The notes: a model not told the origin generated them from the sequence alone. A stretch of DNA of 64,000 nucleotides from an uncultured Roseobacter sp. (GCF_947488185.1 NZ_CANKYM010000003.1:836507-900506); one strand, 5' to 3'; positions 28,349 to 38,056 are shown, numbered from the stretch's first letter. Numbers and translations are program-made.

Positions 28349-29680
28349 ATGAGCGATTTTGATATGATGGACCTGCCGACCAAACTGGTGGCACGTCTGA
28401 AAGCGATGGGTCTGAACGACCCGACCCCGATCCAGAAACAGGCCATCCCGCACGCGCTGAACGGGCGCGACGTGATGGGGCTGGCGCAGACAGGTACCGG
28501 TAAGACGGCGGCCTTTGGCGTGCCTTTGGTGGCGCAGATGCTGGAGCTGGACGGGCGGCCCGCGCCGAAATCCGTGCGCGGCCTCGTGCTGGCCCCAACG
28601 CGTGAACTAGCAACGCAGATCAGCGTGAACCTGCGGGCTTTTGCCGAGAATACACCGATCAAGGTGGCGATGGTCGTCGGCGGTCAGTCGATCAACAACC
28701 AGATCAAGCGGCTGGAGCGTGGGGTCGATCTGCTGGTGGCGACACCGGGCCGGTTGCTGGACCTGATGGACCGGCGCGCGGTGCGGCTGGACGAAGCGAC
28801 GTTTCTGGTGCTCGACGAGGCGGATCAGATGCTCGACATGGGCTTTATCCACGATCTGCGCAAGATCGCGAATGTGATCCCGAAGGAGCGGCAGACGATG
28901 CTCTTCTCGGCCACCATGCCCAAGCAGATGAACGAATTGGCGCAAAGCTATCTGCGCAGCCCCATTCGCGTGGAAGTCTCGCCCCCCGGCAAGGCCGCGG
29001 ACAAGGTCACGCAGGAAGTGCACTTCATCGCCAAGGCCGAAAAAGCCGGGCTGCTGATCGAGATGCTGGACAAGCACCGCGACGAACGCGCGCTGGTCTT
29101 TGGCCGGACGAAACATGGTTCCGAAAAGCTGATGAAGACGCTGGTGAAGGCGGGCTATGCCGCCGGATCGATCCACGGCAACAAAAGCCAGGGCCAGCGC
29201 GACCGCGCGATTGCCGCCTTCAAATCCGGTGAGATCAAGGTGCTGGTGGCCACGGATGTGGCGGCACGCGGCCTCGATATTCCGGATGTGAAACACGTCT
29301 ACAACTACGATCTGCCGAATGTGCCGGACAACTACGTGCACCGGATTGGCCGTACCGCACGGGCGGGCAAGGATGGCGCGGCCATTGCTTTCTGCGCACC
29401 CGACGAGATGGGTGAATTGAAGGCCATTCAGAAGACCATGGGCATTTCGATCCCCGTGGGGTCTGGGCGGCCCTGGGAAGCCATGGATATCCCCGAAGGT
29501 AGCAAACCCAAAGGTCGCGGCCGGGGACGTGGGCGTGGCGGCAGACCACAGGGCGCGGACAAATCCGCATCCGGTCAGCCGCAGGGCGCCAAGCCCGCAG
29601 GCGGGCGTCGCAGACGGCGGCGCGGTGGCAAGCCGGGCGGACGCCCCAATGCTGGTGGAGACGGGCAGAGGGTCGCCTGA
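28349..29680 (+). CDS. DEAD-box RNA helicase (RhlE-like)
   Basis: This is a 443-residue ATP-dependent RNA helicase. It shows the ordered motifs: DPTPIQKQAIP (Q motif), AQTGTGKTAA (I), PTRELATQI (Ia), TPGRLLDLMD (Ib), VLDEADQMLDMGF (II), FSATMP (III) and HRIGRTARAG (VI). The C-terminal 70 residues are very basic with RGRGRGRGGR and RRRRRRGG runs, an RNA-binding tail of the RhlE type. Such helicases assist ribosome assembly or mRNA decay, often in the cold. Single gene. Confidence 0.93.
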   Translation: MSDFDMMDLPTKLVARLKAMGLNDPTPIQKQAIPHALNGRDVMGLAQTGTGKTAAFGVPLVAQMLELDGRPAPKSVRGLVLAPTRELATQISVNLRAFAENTPIKVAMVVGGQSINNQIKRLERGVDLLVATPGRLLDLMDRRAVRLDEATFLVLDEADQMLDMGFIHDLRKIANVIPKERQTMLFSATMPKQMNELAQSYLRSPIRVEVSPPGKAADKVTQEVHFIAKAEKAGLLIEMLDKHRDERALVFGRTKHGSEKLMKTLVKAGYAAGSIHGNKSQGQRDRAIAAFKSGEIKVLVATDVAARGLDIPDVKHVYNYDLPNVPDNYVHRIGRTARAGKDGAAIAFCAPDEMGELKAIQKTMGISIPVGSGRPWEAMDIPEGSKPKGRGRGRGRGGRPQGADKSASGQPQGAKPAGGRRRRRRGGKPGGRPNAGGDGQRVA

Positions 29681-29776
29681 TCTCGGACGTCTGATTTAAA
29701 GCAACCTGCGCCCCTCTGCGGGCGCGAGTCCCGCCGGGCGATTGACATTGCCCGGCAGAGCCCCCCATCTGGCGCC

Positions 29777-30664
29777 ATGGACCGCAAGACTCACATGGAT
29801 GCCTTTGGGGCAGCCGCCCTCATCACCTTTGCCTTGCATCTTGCGTTCAACCAAGTGGTCATCAAGGTCACCAACGGCGGGTTCAATCCGGTGTTTGCCG
29901 CAGGGTTGCGCTCCGCCGGGGCGGTCCTTGTCCTGCTGTTGTGGATGCGGCTGCGCGGGATCAGCCTGACCGTCCCGCGCGAGGCCGTGCCCGCCGGTAT
30001 TCTGTCGGGTTGCCTCTTTGCGCTTGAATTCACGTGCCTTTTTACCGCGCTGGATTTCACCACCGTCAGCCGCGCCTCGGTGATTTTCTATTCCATGCCG
30101 GTCTGGCTCGCCATCGCCAGCCATTTTCTGATCCCGTCTGACAAGCTGACCGGGCTGCGGGGGATCGGATTGGTGCTGGCGATGGCCGGGGTGGCGCTGG
30201 CCCTGCTGGACCGCAGCGATGCCTCCGCCAGCCTGACGGGGGATTTGCTGGCGCTGACCTCGGCCATCTGCTGGGCGGGCATCGCGCTCTGCGTCAAGAT
30301 CACACCGCTGAGCACGGTGCCGCCCGCGCAGCAATTGATGTTTCAGGTGATCGTCTCTGCGCCGCTTTTGCTGCTGGCCTCGCTGGCCTTTGGCGATCTG
30401 ATCCGCGACCTGCAGCCGATCCACATCGCCGGGCTACTCTTCCAGATCATCGCGGTTGCGAGCCTCGGGTTTCTGGCGTGGTTCTGGCTGATGTCGATTT
30501 ATCCTGCTTCGTCAGTGGCCTCCTTTAGCTTCCTGTCCCCGGTCTTTGCGGTGATCCTCGGCTGGCTGCTGCTGAGCGAGGACGTGGGGCCGCAGGTCTG
30601 GGTGGCGCTGGCGCTGGTGGCGCTGGGGATTTACCTGATCAACCGGCGCCCCAAGGTGGTCTGA
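29777..30664 (+). CDS. EamA/DMT-family transporter
   Basis: This is a 295-residue membrane protein with about ten hydrophobic helices in two EamA repeats. The first repeat begins GAAALITFALHLAFNQVVIKV and the second begins TGDLLALTSAICWAGIALCVKI. It is a second DMT transporter in this window, not obviously related closely to the one at 21517. Substrate unknown. It converges with selO, with three bases between the stops. An in-frame ATG at 29795 (MDAFGAAAL) is an alternative start. Confidence 0.87.
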   Translation: MDRKTHMDAFGAAALITFALHLAFNQVVIKVTNGGFNPVFAAGLRSAGAVLVLLLWMRLRGISLTVPREAVPAGILSGCLFALEFTCLFTALDFTTVSRASVIFYSMPVWLAIASHFLIPSDKLTGLRGIGLVLAMAGVALALLDRSDASASLTGDLLALTSAICWAGIALCVKITPLSTVPPAQQLMFQVIVSAPLLLLASLAFGDLIRDLQPIHIAGLLFQIIAVASLGFLAWFWLMSIYPASSVASFSFLSPVFAVILGWLLLSEDVGPQVWVALALVALGIYLINRRPKVV

Positions 30665-30667
30665 GCG

Positions 30668-32080
30668 TCAGGTCCCGCAGAAGGTTGCGGGCACACGCTG
30701 CGCCTTGGTGGGCGGGCGCATCAGGTCAAGATCATCGGTGTCAAAGGGGCTGGCGAGCGCGGTCAGAAGCCGCTCAAAGGGCGCGAAATCCCCGGCAACC
30801 GCGGCAGCAATCATCTCTTCCATACGGTGGTTGCGCGGGATGATCCGGGGCGAGGCCGCCTGCATCACGGCCTGCGCGTCTTCCTCGCCCTGCAGCCGTG
30901 TCTGCCACTCCGCTGCCCAGGCGTCGAAGGCCTCACGCTCCAGAAACTGGTCCCGCGCATCGCCGCGTGCCAGCGCGTCGAATGTGTTGGTGAAATCGGC
31001 CCCCTGCGTTTGCATCAGCGTCAAGAGATCCTGGATCAGCGCCGCATCGTCCTTCGTTGGCGCGGCGAGGCCAATCTTGGCCCCGAACCGCGAAAGCCAC
31101 GCTGCTTCGATCTGGGCGGGCATTGCGTGCACGATCTCTGTCGCTTCGTCCAGAGCAGTGGCGGGATCGTCCAACTGCTGCAGCAGCGCCGTGGCGAATT
31201 GCGCCATGTTCCAGACGATGATGCGCGGCTGGTTGGAATAGGCATAGCGGCCCATCTGGTCAATGGAGCTGAAGACCGTATCCGCGTGATATTCATCGAT
31301 AAAAGCGCAAGGCCCATAGTCGATCGTTTCGCCTGAAATCGCGCAGTTGTCGGTGTTCATCACGCCGTGGATGAACCCCACCGACATCCAGGCGGCCACA
31401 AGCTCGACCTGTGCGGCGCAGACCGCGCGCAGCAGATCCATCGGGCCCTCGGCGTCCGGATAGTGCCGCGCGATTGCGTAGTCCGTGAGCTGCGCCAGTT
31501 CCGCCTTTTGACCGCGGTGCGCAAAGACCTGAAAGGTGCCCACGCGCAGATGGCTCCGCGCCACCCTTGTCAGAACAGCACCAGGCAGCACGGTTTCGCG
31601 GATCACCTCCTCGCCCGTGAGCGTGGCCGCAAGGGCGCGGGTCGTGGGAATACCCAAGGCGTGCATCGCCTCCGAGATCACATATTCCCGCAGAACCGGG
31701 CCCAGCCACGCGCGCCCGTCGCCCATGCGGGAATAGGGCGTGGGGCCGGAGCCTTTGAGCTGGATGTCGCGGCGGATGTCATCGGTGCCGACCACTTCAC
31801 CCAGCAGCAGCGCGCGCCCGTCGCCAAGCTGCGGGTTGAAGGTGCCGAACTGGTGGCCTGCGTAGAGCTGGGCAATCGGAGTCGCGCCCTCGGGCACCTT
31901 CTGGCCCGAAAACATGGCGGCAAGCAGGTCGTCCGATGCCTCCGGCAGACCCAGCTTCTGTGCCAGTGCCTCGTTGAACGCGATCAGTTTGGGCGCTTTG
32001 ACCGGGGTCGGGTCCAGCCGCGCATAAAAGGCGTCCGGCAGGGCGGCGTAGCTGTTGTCGAAGGGAACGGAAAAACTCAT
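30668..32080 (-). CDS. selO: Protein adenylyltransferase SelO (YdiU/UPF0061)
   Basis: This 470-residue protein of the SelO/YdiU family is a pseudokinase-fold enzyme that AMPylates proteins in redox homeostasis. Signature segments are [43 protein letters not shown], and [22 protein letters not shown], which holds the catalytic-loop-like Asp residues. The C terminus ends TFCGT with an ordinary cysteine, not selenocysteine. Full-length and intact. Confidence 0.94.
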   Translation of the reverse strand: MSFSVPFDNSYAALPDAFYARLDPTPVKAPKLIAFNEALAQKLGLPEASDDLLAAMFSGQKVPEGATPIAQLYAGHQFGTFNPQLGDGRALLLGEVVGTDDIRRDIQLKGSGPTPYSRMGDGRAWLGPVLREYVISEAMHALGIPTTRALAATLTGEEVIRETVLPGAVLTRVARSHLRVGTFQVFAHRGQKAELAQLTDYAIARHYPDAEGPMDLLRAVCAAQVELVAAWMSVGFIHGVMNTDNCAISGETIDYGPCAFIDEYHADTVFSSIDQMGRYAYSNQPRIIVWNMAQFATALLQQLDDPATALDEATEIVHAMPAQIEAAWLSRFGAKIGLAAPTKDDAALIQDLLTLMQTQGADFTNTFDALARGDARDQFLEREAFDAWAAEWQTRLQGEEDAQAVMQAASPRIIPRNHRMEEMIAAAVAGDFAPFERLLTALASPFDTDDLDLMRPPTKAQRVPATFCGT

Positions 32081-32119
32081 GACCCTAACATATGTCGCGC
32101 GGGCCGCTGCGCAACGGGT

Positions 32120-32569
32120 TCAGAACTTGCGGGTCATCAGCATATAGTCCGGGCGCGGGCTGAACCCGGCACGGGCATAGAGGCGTTGGGTGCTTTCCGC
32201 CGTGCGATCTACTTCGAGATGCAGGGCCTTCAACCCGGCACCTGCCAGCGCGCGGGGCAGGCTTTGCAGGGTTTCCGAGGCGATGCCCCGCCCGCGCACA
32301 CCCGGGCGCACGTAGATTTCATCAACAAACCCGTCCAGACCGCCGAACTCCAAGGACCATCCGAAGGTCACGATCACATAGCCGATGGGCGCACGGGGCG
32401 GGCCGATCAGGTAGGCCGCGCCATGGGGCGAGCCCGCAAGCAGCGGTGCGATCCCGGCCTGCCGCGCCTCGGCGTTCAGCGTAATGCCATGCTCTTCGTG
32501 AAAAGCGGCGACCAGCGCGTCGAGGCGATCTGCGTGCTCCGCTGTGGCGAGCGTTAGCGCGGCGCTCAT
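32120..32569 (-). CDS. GNAT family N-acetyltransferase
   Basis: This is a 149-residue GNAT protein. The acetyl-CoA motif is IYVRPGVRGRGIASETLQSL, followed by LHLEVDRTAESTQRLYARAGF, the usual helix and strand. I chose ATG 32569 (MSAALTLATAEH), which overlaps the end of the nucleoside hydrolase by four bases; an in-frame start at 32665 lies fully inside that gene. The overlap suggests cotranscription with the hydrolase. Acceptor unknown. Confidence 0.85.
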   Translation of the reverse strand: MSAALTLATAEHADRLDALVAAFHEEHGITLNAEARQAGIAPLLAGSPHGAAYLIGPPRAPIGYVIVTFGWSLEFGGLDGFVDEIYVRPGVRGRGIASETLQSLPRALAGAGLKALHLEVDRTAESTQRLYARAGFSPRPDYMLMTRKF

Positions 32570-33507
32570 AGCCGCGACAGCCGCTCGGTCAGCAGGGTGA
32601 AAAACCCGTCTGCATCGATGTCCTTGATAAAGAGCGCATTGGCGGGCCTGTCTGTGACGCCCCACCAGTCGGCCACGGTCATGCCCATGGTCAGTTCCGA
32701 TTGGGTCTCAATCTCCACGTTGATGTGGCGTCCCTTGAACAATGTAGGGTCGACCAGGTAGGCCGTGACGCAGGGATCATGCAGCGGCGCGCCCTCGGAG
32801 CCGTATTTTTCCTTGTCGAAACGTTCGAAGAAATCGGTCATCTCGGACACGGCTTTGCCCACGGGCGTGCCCAGGGCGCGGAATGCTTCGTTCCGGGGCG
32901 GAGTGACCAGCGCCTTATGTGTGACATCCAGCGACATGACCACAATGGAAATACCAGATTTAAACACGATATCAGCTGCTTGTGGGTCGACGTAGATGTT
33001 GAATTCTGCCGTGGGCGTGATGTTGCCCACCTCGAAATAGGCGCCGCCCATCAGCACGATTTCATCCACCGCCTCGGCGATTTCCGGCGCCCTTTGCAGT
33101 GCGGTCGCGATGTTGGTGAGCGGGCCCAGCGGGCAGAGAGTGATCGACTTGGGGGCAGCGGCCCGCAGTGTCTCGATGATGAAATCGACCGCATGCTGGT
33201 CCTGAAGCTGCATGTAAGGGTCGGGCAAAGTCGGCCCGTTCAGGCCCGTCTCTCCATGCACATGTTCTGCGGTGACCAATTCGCGACCCAGAGGGCGGTC
33301 GCATCCGGCAAAGACCGGCACATCGGTATGACCTGCCAGCTCACAGATCATCAGCGCATTTTTCGACGTCAGCGCCAGCGGCACATTGCCAGCCACGCAG
33401 GTGATGCCCAGAACGTCGATTTCCTTGGGGCTGGCCAGCGCCAGCAGAATGGCTACGGCATCATCCTGCCCGGGATCGGTATCGATGATGATTTTGCGGG
33501 GGGACAT
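32566..33507 (-). CDS. Inosine/uridine-preferring nucleoside hydrolase
   Basis: This is a 313-residue Ca-dependent nucleoside N-ribohydrolase releasing base and ribose in salvage. The N-terminal IIIDTDPGQDDAVAILLAL has the DTDPGxDD calcium site, and further markers are VFAGCDRPLG, HGETGLNGP, LCPLGPLTNIA and the calcium-ligand aspartate in PLHDPCVTAY. I chose ATG 33507 over an in-frame upstream codon at 33600. It probably forms a two-gene unit with the GNAT gene. The base preference cannot be settled from sequence. Confidence 0.9.
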   Translation of the reverse strand: MSPRKIIIDTDPGQDDAVAILLALASPKEIDVLGITCVAGNVPLALTSKNALMICELAGHTDVPVFAGCDRPLGRELVTAEHVHGETGLNGPTLPDPYMQLQDQHAVDFIIETLRAAAPKSITLCPLGPLTNIATALQRAPEIAEAVDEIVLMGGAYFEVGNITPTAEFNIYVDPQAADIVFKSGISIVVMSLDVTHKALVTPPRNEAFRALGTPVGKAVSEMTDFFERFDKEKYGSEGAPLHDPCVTAYLVDPTLFKGRHINVEIETQSELTMGMTVADWWGVTDRPANALFIKDIDADGFFTLLTERLSRL

Positions 33508-33618
33508 GCATGCTCCTGTCCAAAGATTTGCGCGACACTCGCAAGTCGCACCGATTTTGTCCAGACGGTCAATTTCAGCTGAGCAGGGGAGCGCGCACAC
33601 AAGTGGGTGAAGAGGGCG

Positions 33619-34443
33619 CTATGCAGTATTTGACTGGCGTTCGGCCCGTTTTACGTCTTCCCAGAGCGCATCCATCTCTGCCAGATCGCTGTCCGACGGG
33701 GTTTTGCCGACCTGTGCCAGCCGTTTTTCCACTGCTTCGAAGCGGCGCGTGAACTTGGCATTGGCCGCACGCAGGGCCGCTTCGGGATCAAGGCCCAGAT
33801 GCCGCCCGAGGTTTGCCATGACAAAGAGAAGATCGCCGTATTCTTCCTCGACCTCCCGCTGGGTCAGGCCGTCCTTCGCCTCTACCAGTTCGGCGGATTC
33901 TTCGGTCAGCTTGTCCAGCACCTGAGTGGTCGAGGGCCAGTCAAATCCGACGCGGGCCGCGCGTTTCTGCAGTTTGAGCGCGCGCAGCAGGGCGGGCAGG
34001 CCGATGGCCACACCGTCCAGGGCGCCGCCTTGCGCTTTTCCCGCCCGTTCCGCCGCCTTGATCGCCTCCCAGTCCGCTGTCTGCTGGGCGGCGGATTTGT
34101 CCCGGCTTTCGTCGCCAAAAACATGCGGATGCCGCGCCACCATCTTGTCGGAAATCGCGGTCACCACGGACTGAAAGGAGAAATGCCCGGCCTCTTCGCC
34201 CATGGCCGTGTGATAGACCGTCTGCAGGAGCAGATCGCCCAGCTCCCCCTCCAGCTCCGCGAAATCGCGCCGCTGGATCGCATCGGCAACTTCGTAAGCC
34301 TCTTCAATGGTGTAGGGGGCGATGGTGTCGAAATCCTGCTCGATATCCCAGGGGCAGCCCGTTTCCGGATCGCGCAGGCGGCGCATGATCTCCAGCAGGC
34401 GCTCAATTCCCGCATTCGGGTCGTGGATCAAGTCTTCAGCCAT
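33619..34443 (-). CDS. mazG: Nucleoside triphosphate pyrophosphohydrolase MazG
   Basis: This 274-residue protein has tandem MazG domains that hydrolyse NTPs to NMP and pyrophosphate, helping to clear damaged nucleotides. Domain 1 has CPWDIEQDF followed by TIEEAYEVADAIQ and ELEGELGDLLLQTVYHT, the EExxE metal site; domain 2 has KLTEESAELVEAKD and VEEEYGDLLFVMANLGRHLG. I chose ATG 34443 (MAEDLIHDP); the same frame stays open far upstream to 36594 but that part is antisense to the M20 and agmatinase genes. Divergent from the M20 gene. Confidence 0.94.
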   Translation of the reverse strand: MAEDLIHDPNAGIERLLEIMRRLRDPETGCPWDIEQDFDTIAPYTIEEAYEVADAIQRRDFAELEGELGDLLLQTVYHTAMGEEAGHFSFQSVVTAISDKMVARHPHVFGDESRDKSAAQQTADWEAIKAAERAGKAQGGALDGVAIGLPALLRALKLQKRAARVGFDWPSTTQVLDKLTEESAELVEAKDGLTQREVEEEYGDLLFVMANLGRHLGLDPEAALRAANAKFTRRFEAVEKRLAQVGKTPSDSDLAEMDALWEDVKRAERQSNTA

Positions 34444-34506
34444 TGCAGCGTGCCCATCTGTCGTGTCACATGCACCTGACAAATAATTCGACAAGGAGTC
34501 CACCCC

Positions 34507-35676
34507 ATGCCCGTGGTAAACCGGATCGCTGATCTGAGTGATGAGATGACGGCCTGGCGGCGGCATCTGCATTCCATTCCGGAGCTGGGGCTGGAGTGTC
34601 ACCAGACCGCCGCGTTTGTCGCCGAACGCCTGCGCGAATTCGGTGTCGACGCGATCCACGAAGGCATCGCAAAGACGGGCATTGTCGCGATCATCGAGGG
34701 GCAGGGCGAGGGGCCGACCATCGGGCTGCGCGCCGATATGGATGCGCTGCCGATCACCGAAGAGACCGGGGTTGATTATGCCTCCACCCATCCCGGCAAG
34801 ATGCATGCTTGCGGCCATGACGGGCACACGGCGATGCTGCTGGGGGCTGCGAAGTACCTGGCCGAGACACGCAACTTCGCTGGGCGCGTTGCGCTGATTT
34901 TCCAACCGGCAGAAGAGTTTGGCGGCGGTGGTGAGGTCATGGTGCAGGAAGGCATCATGGAACAGTTCAACGTCAGCCAGGTCTATGCGATCCACAATTC
35001 GCCGGGGCGCGATTTTGGCAGTTTCAACACGACGCGCGGGCCGATCATGGCGGCCGCCGACACATTTCACATCCACATTACCGGGGTCGGCGGACATGCC
35101 GCCCGGCCGCATGATTGTGTCGATCCTGTTGTTGCCGCCTGTTCTATCGTGCAGGCGCTGCAGAGCATTGTCAGCCGTAACCGCCATCCGATGCAGTCGC
35201 TGGTCATCTCCACCACGCAAATCCACACCGGTACAACCGATAACGTGATCCCGGAAACGGCCTATATCAACGGCACGGTGCGCACCTTTGACAAGGAGGT
35301 GCAGGCCATGGTGGTGCGCCGGATGGAAGAGATCGTGGCGGGGCAGGCGGCCTCTTTCGGGCTGGAGGCGCGGCTGGAGTTCGAATTCGGTTACCCGCCC
35401 ACAATCAACGACGCCGCCAAGGCCGGGTTCGCGGCGGAGGTGGCCGAGGAAATCGCAGGTGCTGCAGCGGTGGATGATGCGATTATGCCGGTCATGGGGG
35501 CGGAGGATTTCTCCTACATGCTTGAGGCGCGACCCGGTGCCTATGTGATGCTGGGGCAGGGGGAAGGCGCGGGCGTCCACCACCCCAAGTATAATTTCAA
35601 CGACGAGATCGCCCCGATTGGCGCCTCCTTCTTTGCGCGGCTTGTGGAACGGGCGCAGCCCGTGACCGGAGCCTGA
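34507..35676 (+). CDS. M20-family amidohydrolase (hippurate hydrolase/aminoacylase-like)
   Basis: This is a 389-residue zinc peptidase-fold amidohydrolase. Metal and catalytic motifs are LRADMDALPI, MHACGHDGHTAML, QPAEEFGGGGEVM with the glutamate pair, a lid-domain histidine in GVGGHAARPHD, and a C-terminal HHPKYNFND. It belongs to the AmhX/hippurate hydrolase group that cleaves N-acyl amino acids. It heads a tight run with two agmatinase-family genes (3 bases then overlap), so an N-acyl or guanidino substrate chain is plausible but inferred. Confidence 0.9.
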   Translation: MPVVNRIADLSDEMTAWRRHLHSIPELGLECHQTAAFVAERLREFGVDAIHEGIAKTGIVAIIEGQGEGPTIGLRADMDALPITEETGVDYASTHPGKMHACGHDGHTAMLLGAAKYLAETRNFAGRVALIFQPAEEFGGGGEVMVQEGIMEQFNVSQVYAIHNSPGRDFGSFNTTRGPIMAAADTFHIHITGVGGHAARPHDCVDPVVAACSIVQALQSIVSRNRHPMQSLVISTTQIHTGTTDNVIPETAYINGTVRTFDKEVQAMVVRRMEEIVAGQAASFGLEARLEFEFGYPPTINDAAKAGFAAEVAEEIAGAAAVDDAIMPVMGAEDFSYMLEARPGAYVMLGQGEGAGVHHPKYNFNDEIAPIGASFFARLVERAQPVTGA

Positions 35677-35679
35677 GCC

Positions 35680-36654
35680 ATGGCGCTGGAAGACGCCAAG
35701 ACCCAGATGGATCACGCCTTTACCCGCGATGATCCCAGGGGCCCGAGTTTTGAGCTGACCTTTGGCGGGGCGCTGTCCTTCCTGCGCAGGCGGTACACAA
35801 AGGACCTGACTGGCGTCGATATCGCCGTGACGGGCGTGCCGTTCGATCAGGCGGTCACAAACCGTCCCGGCACACGGCTGGGCCCCCGCGCCATCCGCGA
35901 AGCCTCGACCCTGCAGGCCCCCGATGCGCCCTATGGCTGGCCCTTTGACGTGCTGAGCGAGCGGGTGATTGTCGACTACGGCGATCTGGCCTTTGACTAT
36001 GCCAATATCCCCGCTTTCCCCGATGCGCTGACCGCCCATATCCGGGGAATATTGGACGCCGGGGCAGCTAGCGTGGTGCTGGGTGGCGATCACTACATCA
36101 GCTTTCCGATCCTCAAGGCCTATGCCGAAAAATACGGGCCGATCAGTCTGCTGCAGTTCGACGCACATACGGACACCTGGGCCGATGACGACATGGGCCG
36201 CGTCGATCACGGCACCATGTTCTACAAGGCGGTGAAATCGGGAATTGTCGATCCCGCGACCTCTGTGCAGTTGGGCATTCGCACGACAAATGCGGACACA
36301 TTGGGTGTGAACATTATCGATGCACGCGAGGTCCATGAAAAGGGGCCGGGCGCGGCGGTGGCAAGGATCAAGGACATCCTCGGCGACCGGCCCTGCTATC
36401 TGACCTTCGACATCGACGCGCTCGATCCGGCCTATGCGCCCGGCACGGGCACGCCGGTTTGGGGCGGGCTGACCAGCGCGCAGGCGGCATCCATGCTGCG
36501 CGATCTGGCGGGCATCAACATTCGCGGCGGCGATGTTGTTGAGGTTTCGCCCCCCTTTGATACAACCGGCGCGACAGCCATTGCGGGGGCGCATGTGGCA
36601 ACAGAACTCCTGAGCCTGCTGGGCTGGCGGATGCGTGAAGAGAGCAAAGAATGA
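35680..36654 (+). CDS. Agmatinase/ureohydrolase-family protein, copy 1
   Basis: This is a 324-residue manganese ureohydrolase. Metal-binding motifs are present in order: GGDHYISFPI, QFDAHTDTW and SFDID-type TFDIDALDPAYAPGTGTPVWGG. Agmatinase makes putrescine and urea from agmatine; relatives cleave guanidinobutyrate or guanidinopropionate, so the substrate is open. It starts three bases after the M20 gene and its stop overlaps the second copy by four bases. The two copies differ in sequence and so likely in substrate. Confidence 0.88.
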   Translation: MALEDAKTQMDHAFTRDDPRGPSFELTFGGALSFLRRRYTKDLTGVDIAVTGVPFDQAVTNRPGTRLGPRAIREASTLQAPDAPYGWPFDVLSERVIVDYGDLAFDYANIPAFPDALTAHIRGILDAGAASVVLGGDHYISFPILKAYAEKYGPISLLQFDAHTDTWADDDMGRVDHGTMFYKAVKSGIVDPATSVQLGIRTTNADTLGVNIIDAREVHEKGPGAAVARIKDILGDRPCYLTFDIDALDPAYAPGTGTPVWGGLTSAQAASMLRDLAGINIRGGDVVEVSPPFDTTGATAIAGAHVATELLSLLGWRMREESKE

Positions 36655-37601
36655 GCAGTAAGAACCAACCGATCAGCGGCAATGACCTTGCGCGGTTTTC
36701 CGGACCAGGCAGTTTCATGCGCCTGCCTTTTGTCAATGATCTCAAGGGGCTGGATGTGGCCTTTCTAGGCATTCCGATCGACATCGGCACCTCGTGGCGA
36801 TCGGGCACGCGCTTCGGCCCCAAGGAGGTGCGCGCCCAGAGTGCGATGATCCGTCCCTATCACATGGGCACGGGGGCGGCGCCCTTCGACAGCCTGCAGG
36901 TGGCCGATATCGGTGATCTGGCGATCAATACGTTTTCGCTGGCCGACAGTCTGAAGATCATTCAGGAGAGCTACGAGGCGATCCTGAATTATGACGCGAT
37001 GCCGATGGCTATTGGAGGTGATCATTCGATGACCCTGCCGATCCTGCGGGCCATGCACAAACGTCACGGGCCGGTGGCGCTGGTGCATGTGGACGCCCAT
37101 GCGGATGTGAATGACGAGATGTTCGGCGAGCGTGAAACTCACGGCACGGTCTTCAAACGCGCCTATGAAGAAGGCCTGATCCTGCCGGAAAAGACCTACC
37201 AGATCGGGCTGCGCGGCACCGGCTACACGGCGGCTGATTTCACCAAGGCGCAAGGATGGGGCTTCCAGCAGTTCCCGGCGCAGGAGTTGTGGCACCGCAG
37301 CCTGTCAACGCTTGGTGGAGAAGTGCGCCGCGACATCGGCCCCGAACAGCCCACCTACGTGAGTTTCGATATCGACAGTCTCGATCCCGCCTTTGCCCCC
37401 GGCACCGGCACGCCGGAGATCGGGGGGCTGACCGCGGCGCAGGCGATGGAACTCATCCGCGCGCTCAAGGGGCTGAACATAGTGGGCTGCGATCTGGTCG
37501 AGGTGTCGCCGCCCTACGATACAACTGGCAACACCGCGCTGACCGGCGCGAATATTCTCTTTGAACTGTTGTGCGTTCTGCCCGGCGTGGCCTATCGCTG
37601 A
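36651..37601 (+). CDS. Agmatinase/ureohydrolase-family protein, copy 2
   Basis: This is a 316-residue ureohydrolase with the same three metal motifs: GGDHSMTLPI, HVDAHADVND and SFDIDSLDPAFAPGTGTPEIGG. It has the N-terminal agmatinase hallmark IPIDIGTSWRSGTRFGPKEVR, which is closer to classical SpeB than copy 1. The start overlaps copy 1 by four bases, indicating coupled translation and possibly a hetero-oligomeric or two-step pathway, though that is inferred. Amine product and substrate remain unproven. Confidence 0.9.
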   Translation: MSSKNQPISGNDLARFSGPGSFMRLPFVNDLKGLDVAFLGIPIDIGTSWRSGTRFGPKEVRAQSAMIRPYHMGTGAAPFDSLQVADIGDLAINTFSLADSLKIIQESYEAILNYDAMPMAIGGDHSMTLPILRAMHKRHGPVALVHVDAHADVNDEMFGERETHGTVFKRAYEEGLILPEKTYQIGLRGTGYTAADFTKAQGWGFQQFPAQELWHRSLSTLGGEVRRDIGPEQPTYVSFDIDSLDPAFAPGTGTPEIGGLTAAQAMELIRALKGLNIVGCDLVEVSPPYDTTGNTALTGANILFELLCVLPGVAYR

Positions 37602-37648
37602 GAGGGCGGGACGCTCCGCGGGGGATATTTGTGGCCAAGAGAAGGCGA

Positions 37649-38056
37649 ATGCGTATGGGAACGCTGGCGGTTGCGCTGCTTCTTTTGTTTGGTTTGGGCT
37701 ATGTGCGTTTGGCGCCGATCAATCCCGCACGTTGGCATCAGCCGGTACCCCATGCGCAGAGCACTGATTTTGCCAGCGGTGCCGTGCGGGTGATCCCGGG
37801 CGATGCGGAGGTGATGCAGCAGATCGATGCGGTGCTGCGCGCGCTGCCGCGCACCCACGTGCTGGCCGGATCGGTGGAGGCAGGACGGATCACCTATGTT
37901 ACACGATCGGCAATGTTTGGATTTCCGGACATGACGACCGTGGAGGCGCGGGACGGCCAGATCCGCATGTTCGCCCGGTTGCGGTTTGGCGCGTCAGATC
38001 TGGGCGTCAACCGGGAACGACTGGAGCGGGTGATCGCCGCCTTGCAGAGAGGATGA
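37649..38056 (+). CDS. DUF1499 family membrane-anchored protein
   Basis: This is a 135-residue protein with an N-terminal hydrophobic helix (LAVALLLLFGLGYVRL) and then a DUF1499-like domain: AGSVEAGRITYVTRSAMFGFPDMTTVEARDG and [26 protein letters not shown]1499 function is not established. I chose ATG 37649; GTG 37631 is an alternative. It overlaps the convergent small secreted protein by about 63 bases at its 3' end. Confidence 0.8.
   Translation: MRMGTLAVALLLLFGLGYVRLAPINPARWHQPVPHAQSTDFASGAVRVIPGDAEVMQQIDAVLRALPRTHVLAGSVEAGRITYVTRSAMFGFPDMTTVEARDGQIRMFARLRFGASDLGVNRERLERVIAALQRG

Noticed and set aside
29708..29725. Hairpin GCGCCC-N6-GGGCGC after the DEAD-box gene considered as a terminator.
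   Set aside because: It lacks a following T-run, so it does not meet the usual pattern.
31367..32557. Plus-strand frame of 396 codons.
   Set aside because: It is antisense to selO and the GNAT gene, both well supported.
34444..36594. Open frame continuing upstream of mazG on the minus strand for over 700 codons.
   Set aside because: It is antisense to the M20 and agmatinase genes, whose conserved motifs are certain; the protein it would encode has no family-like content.
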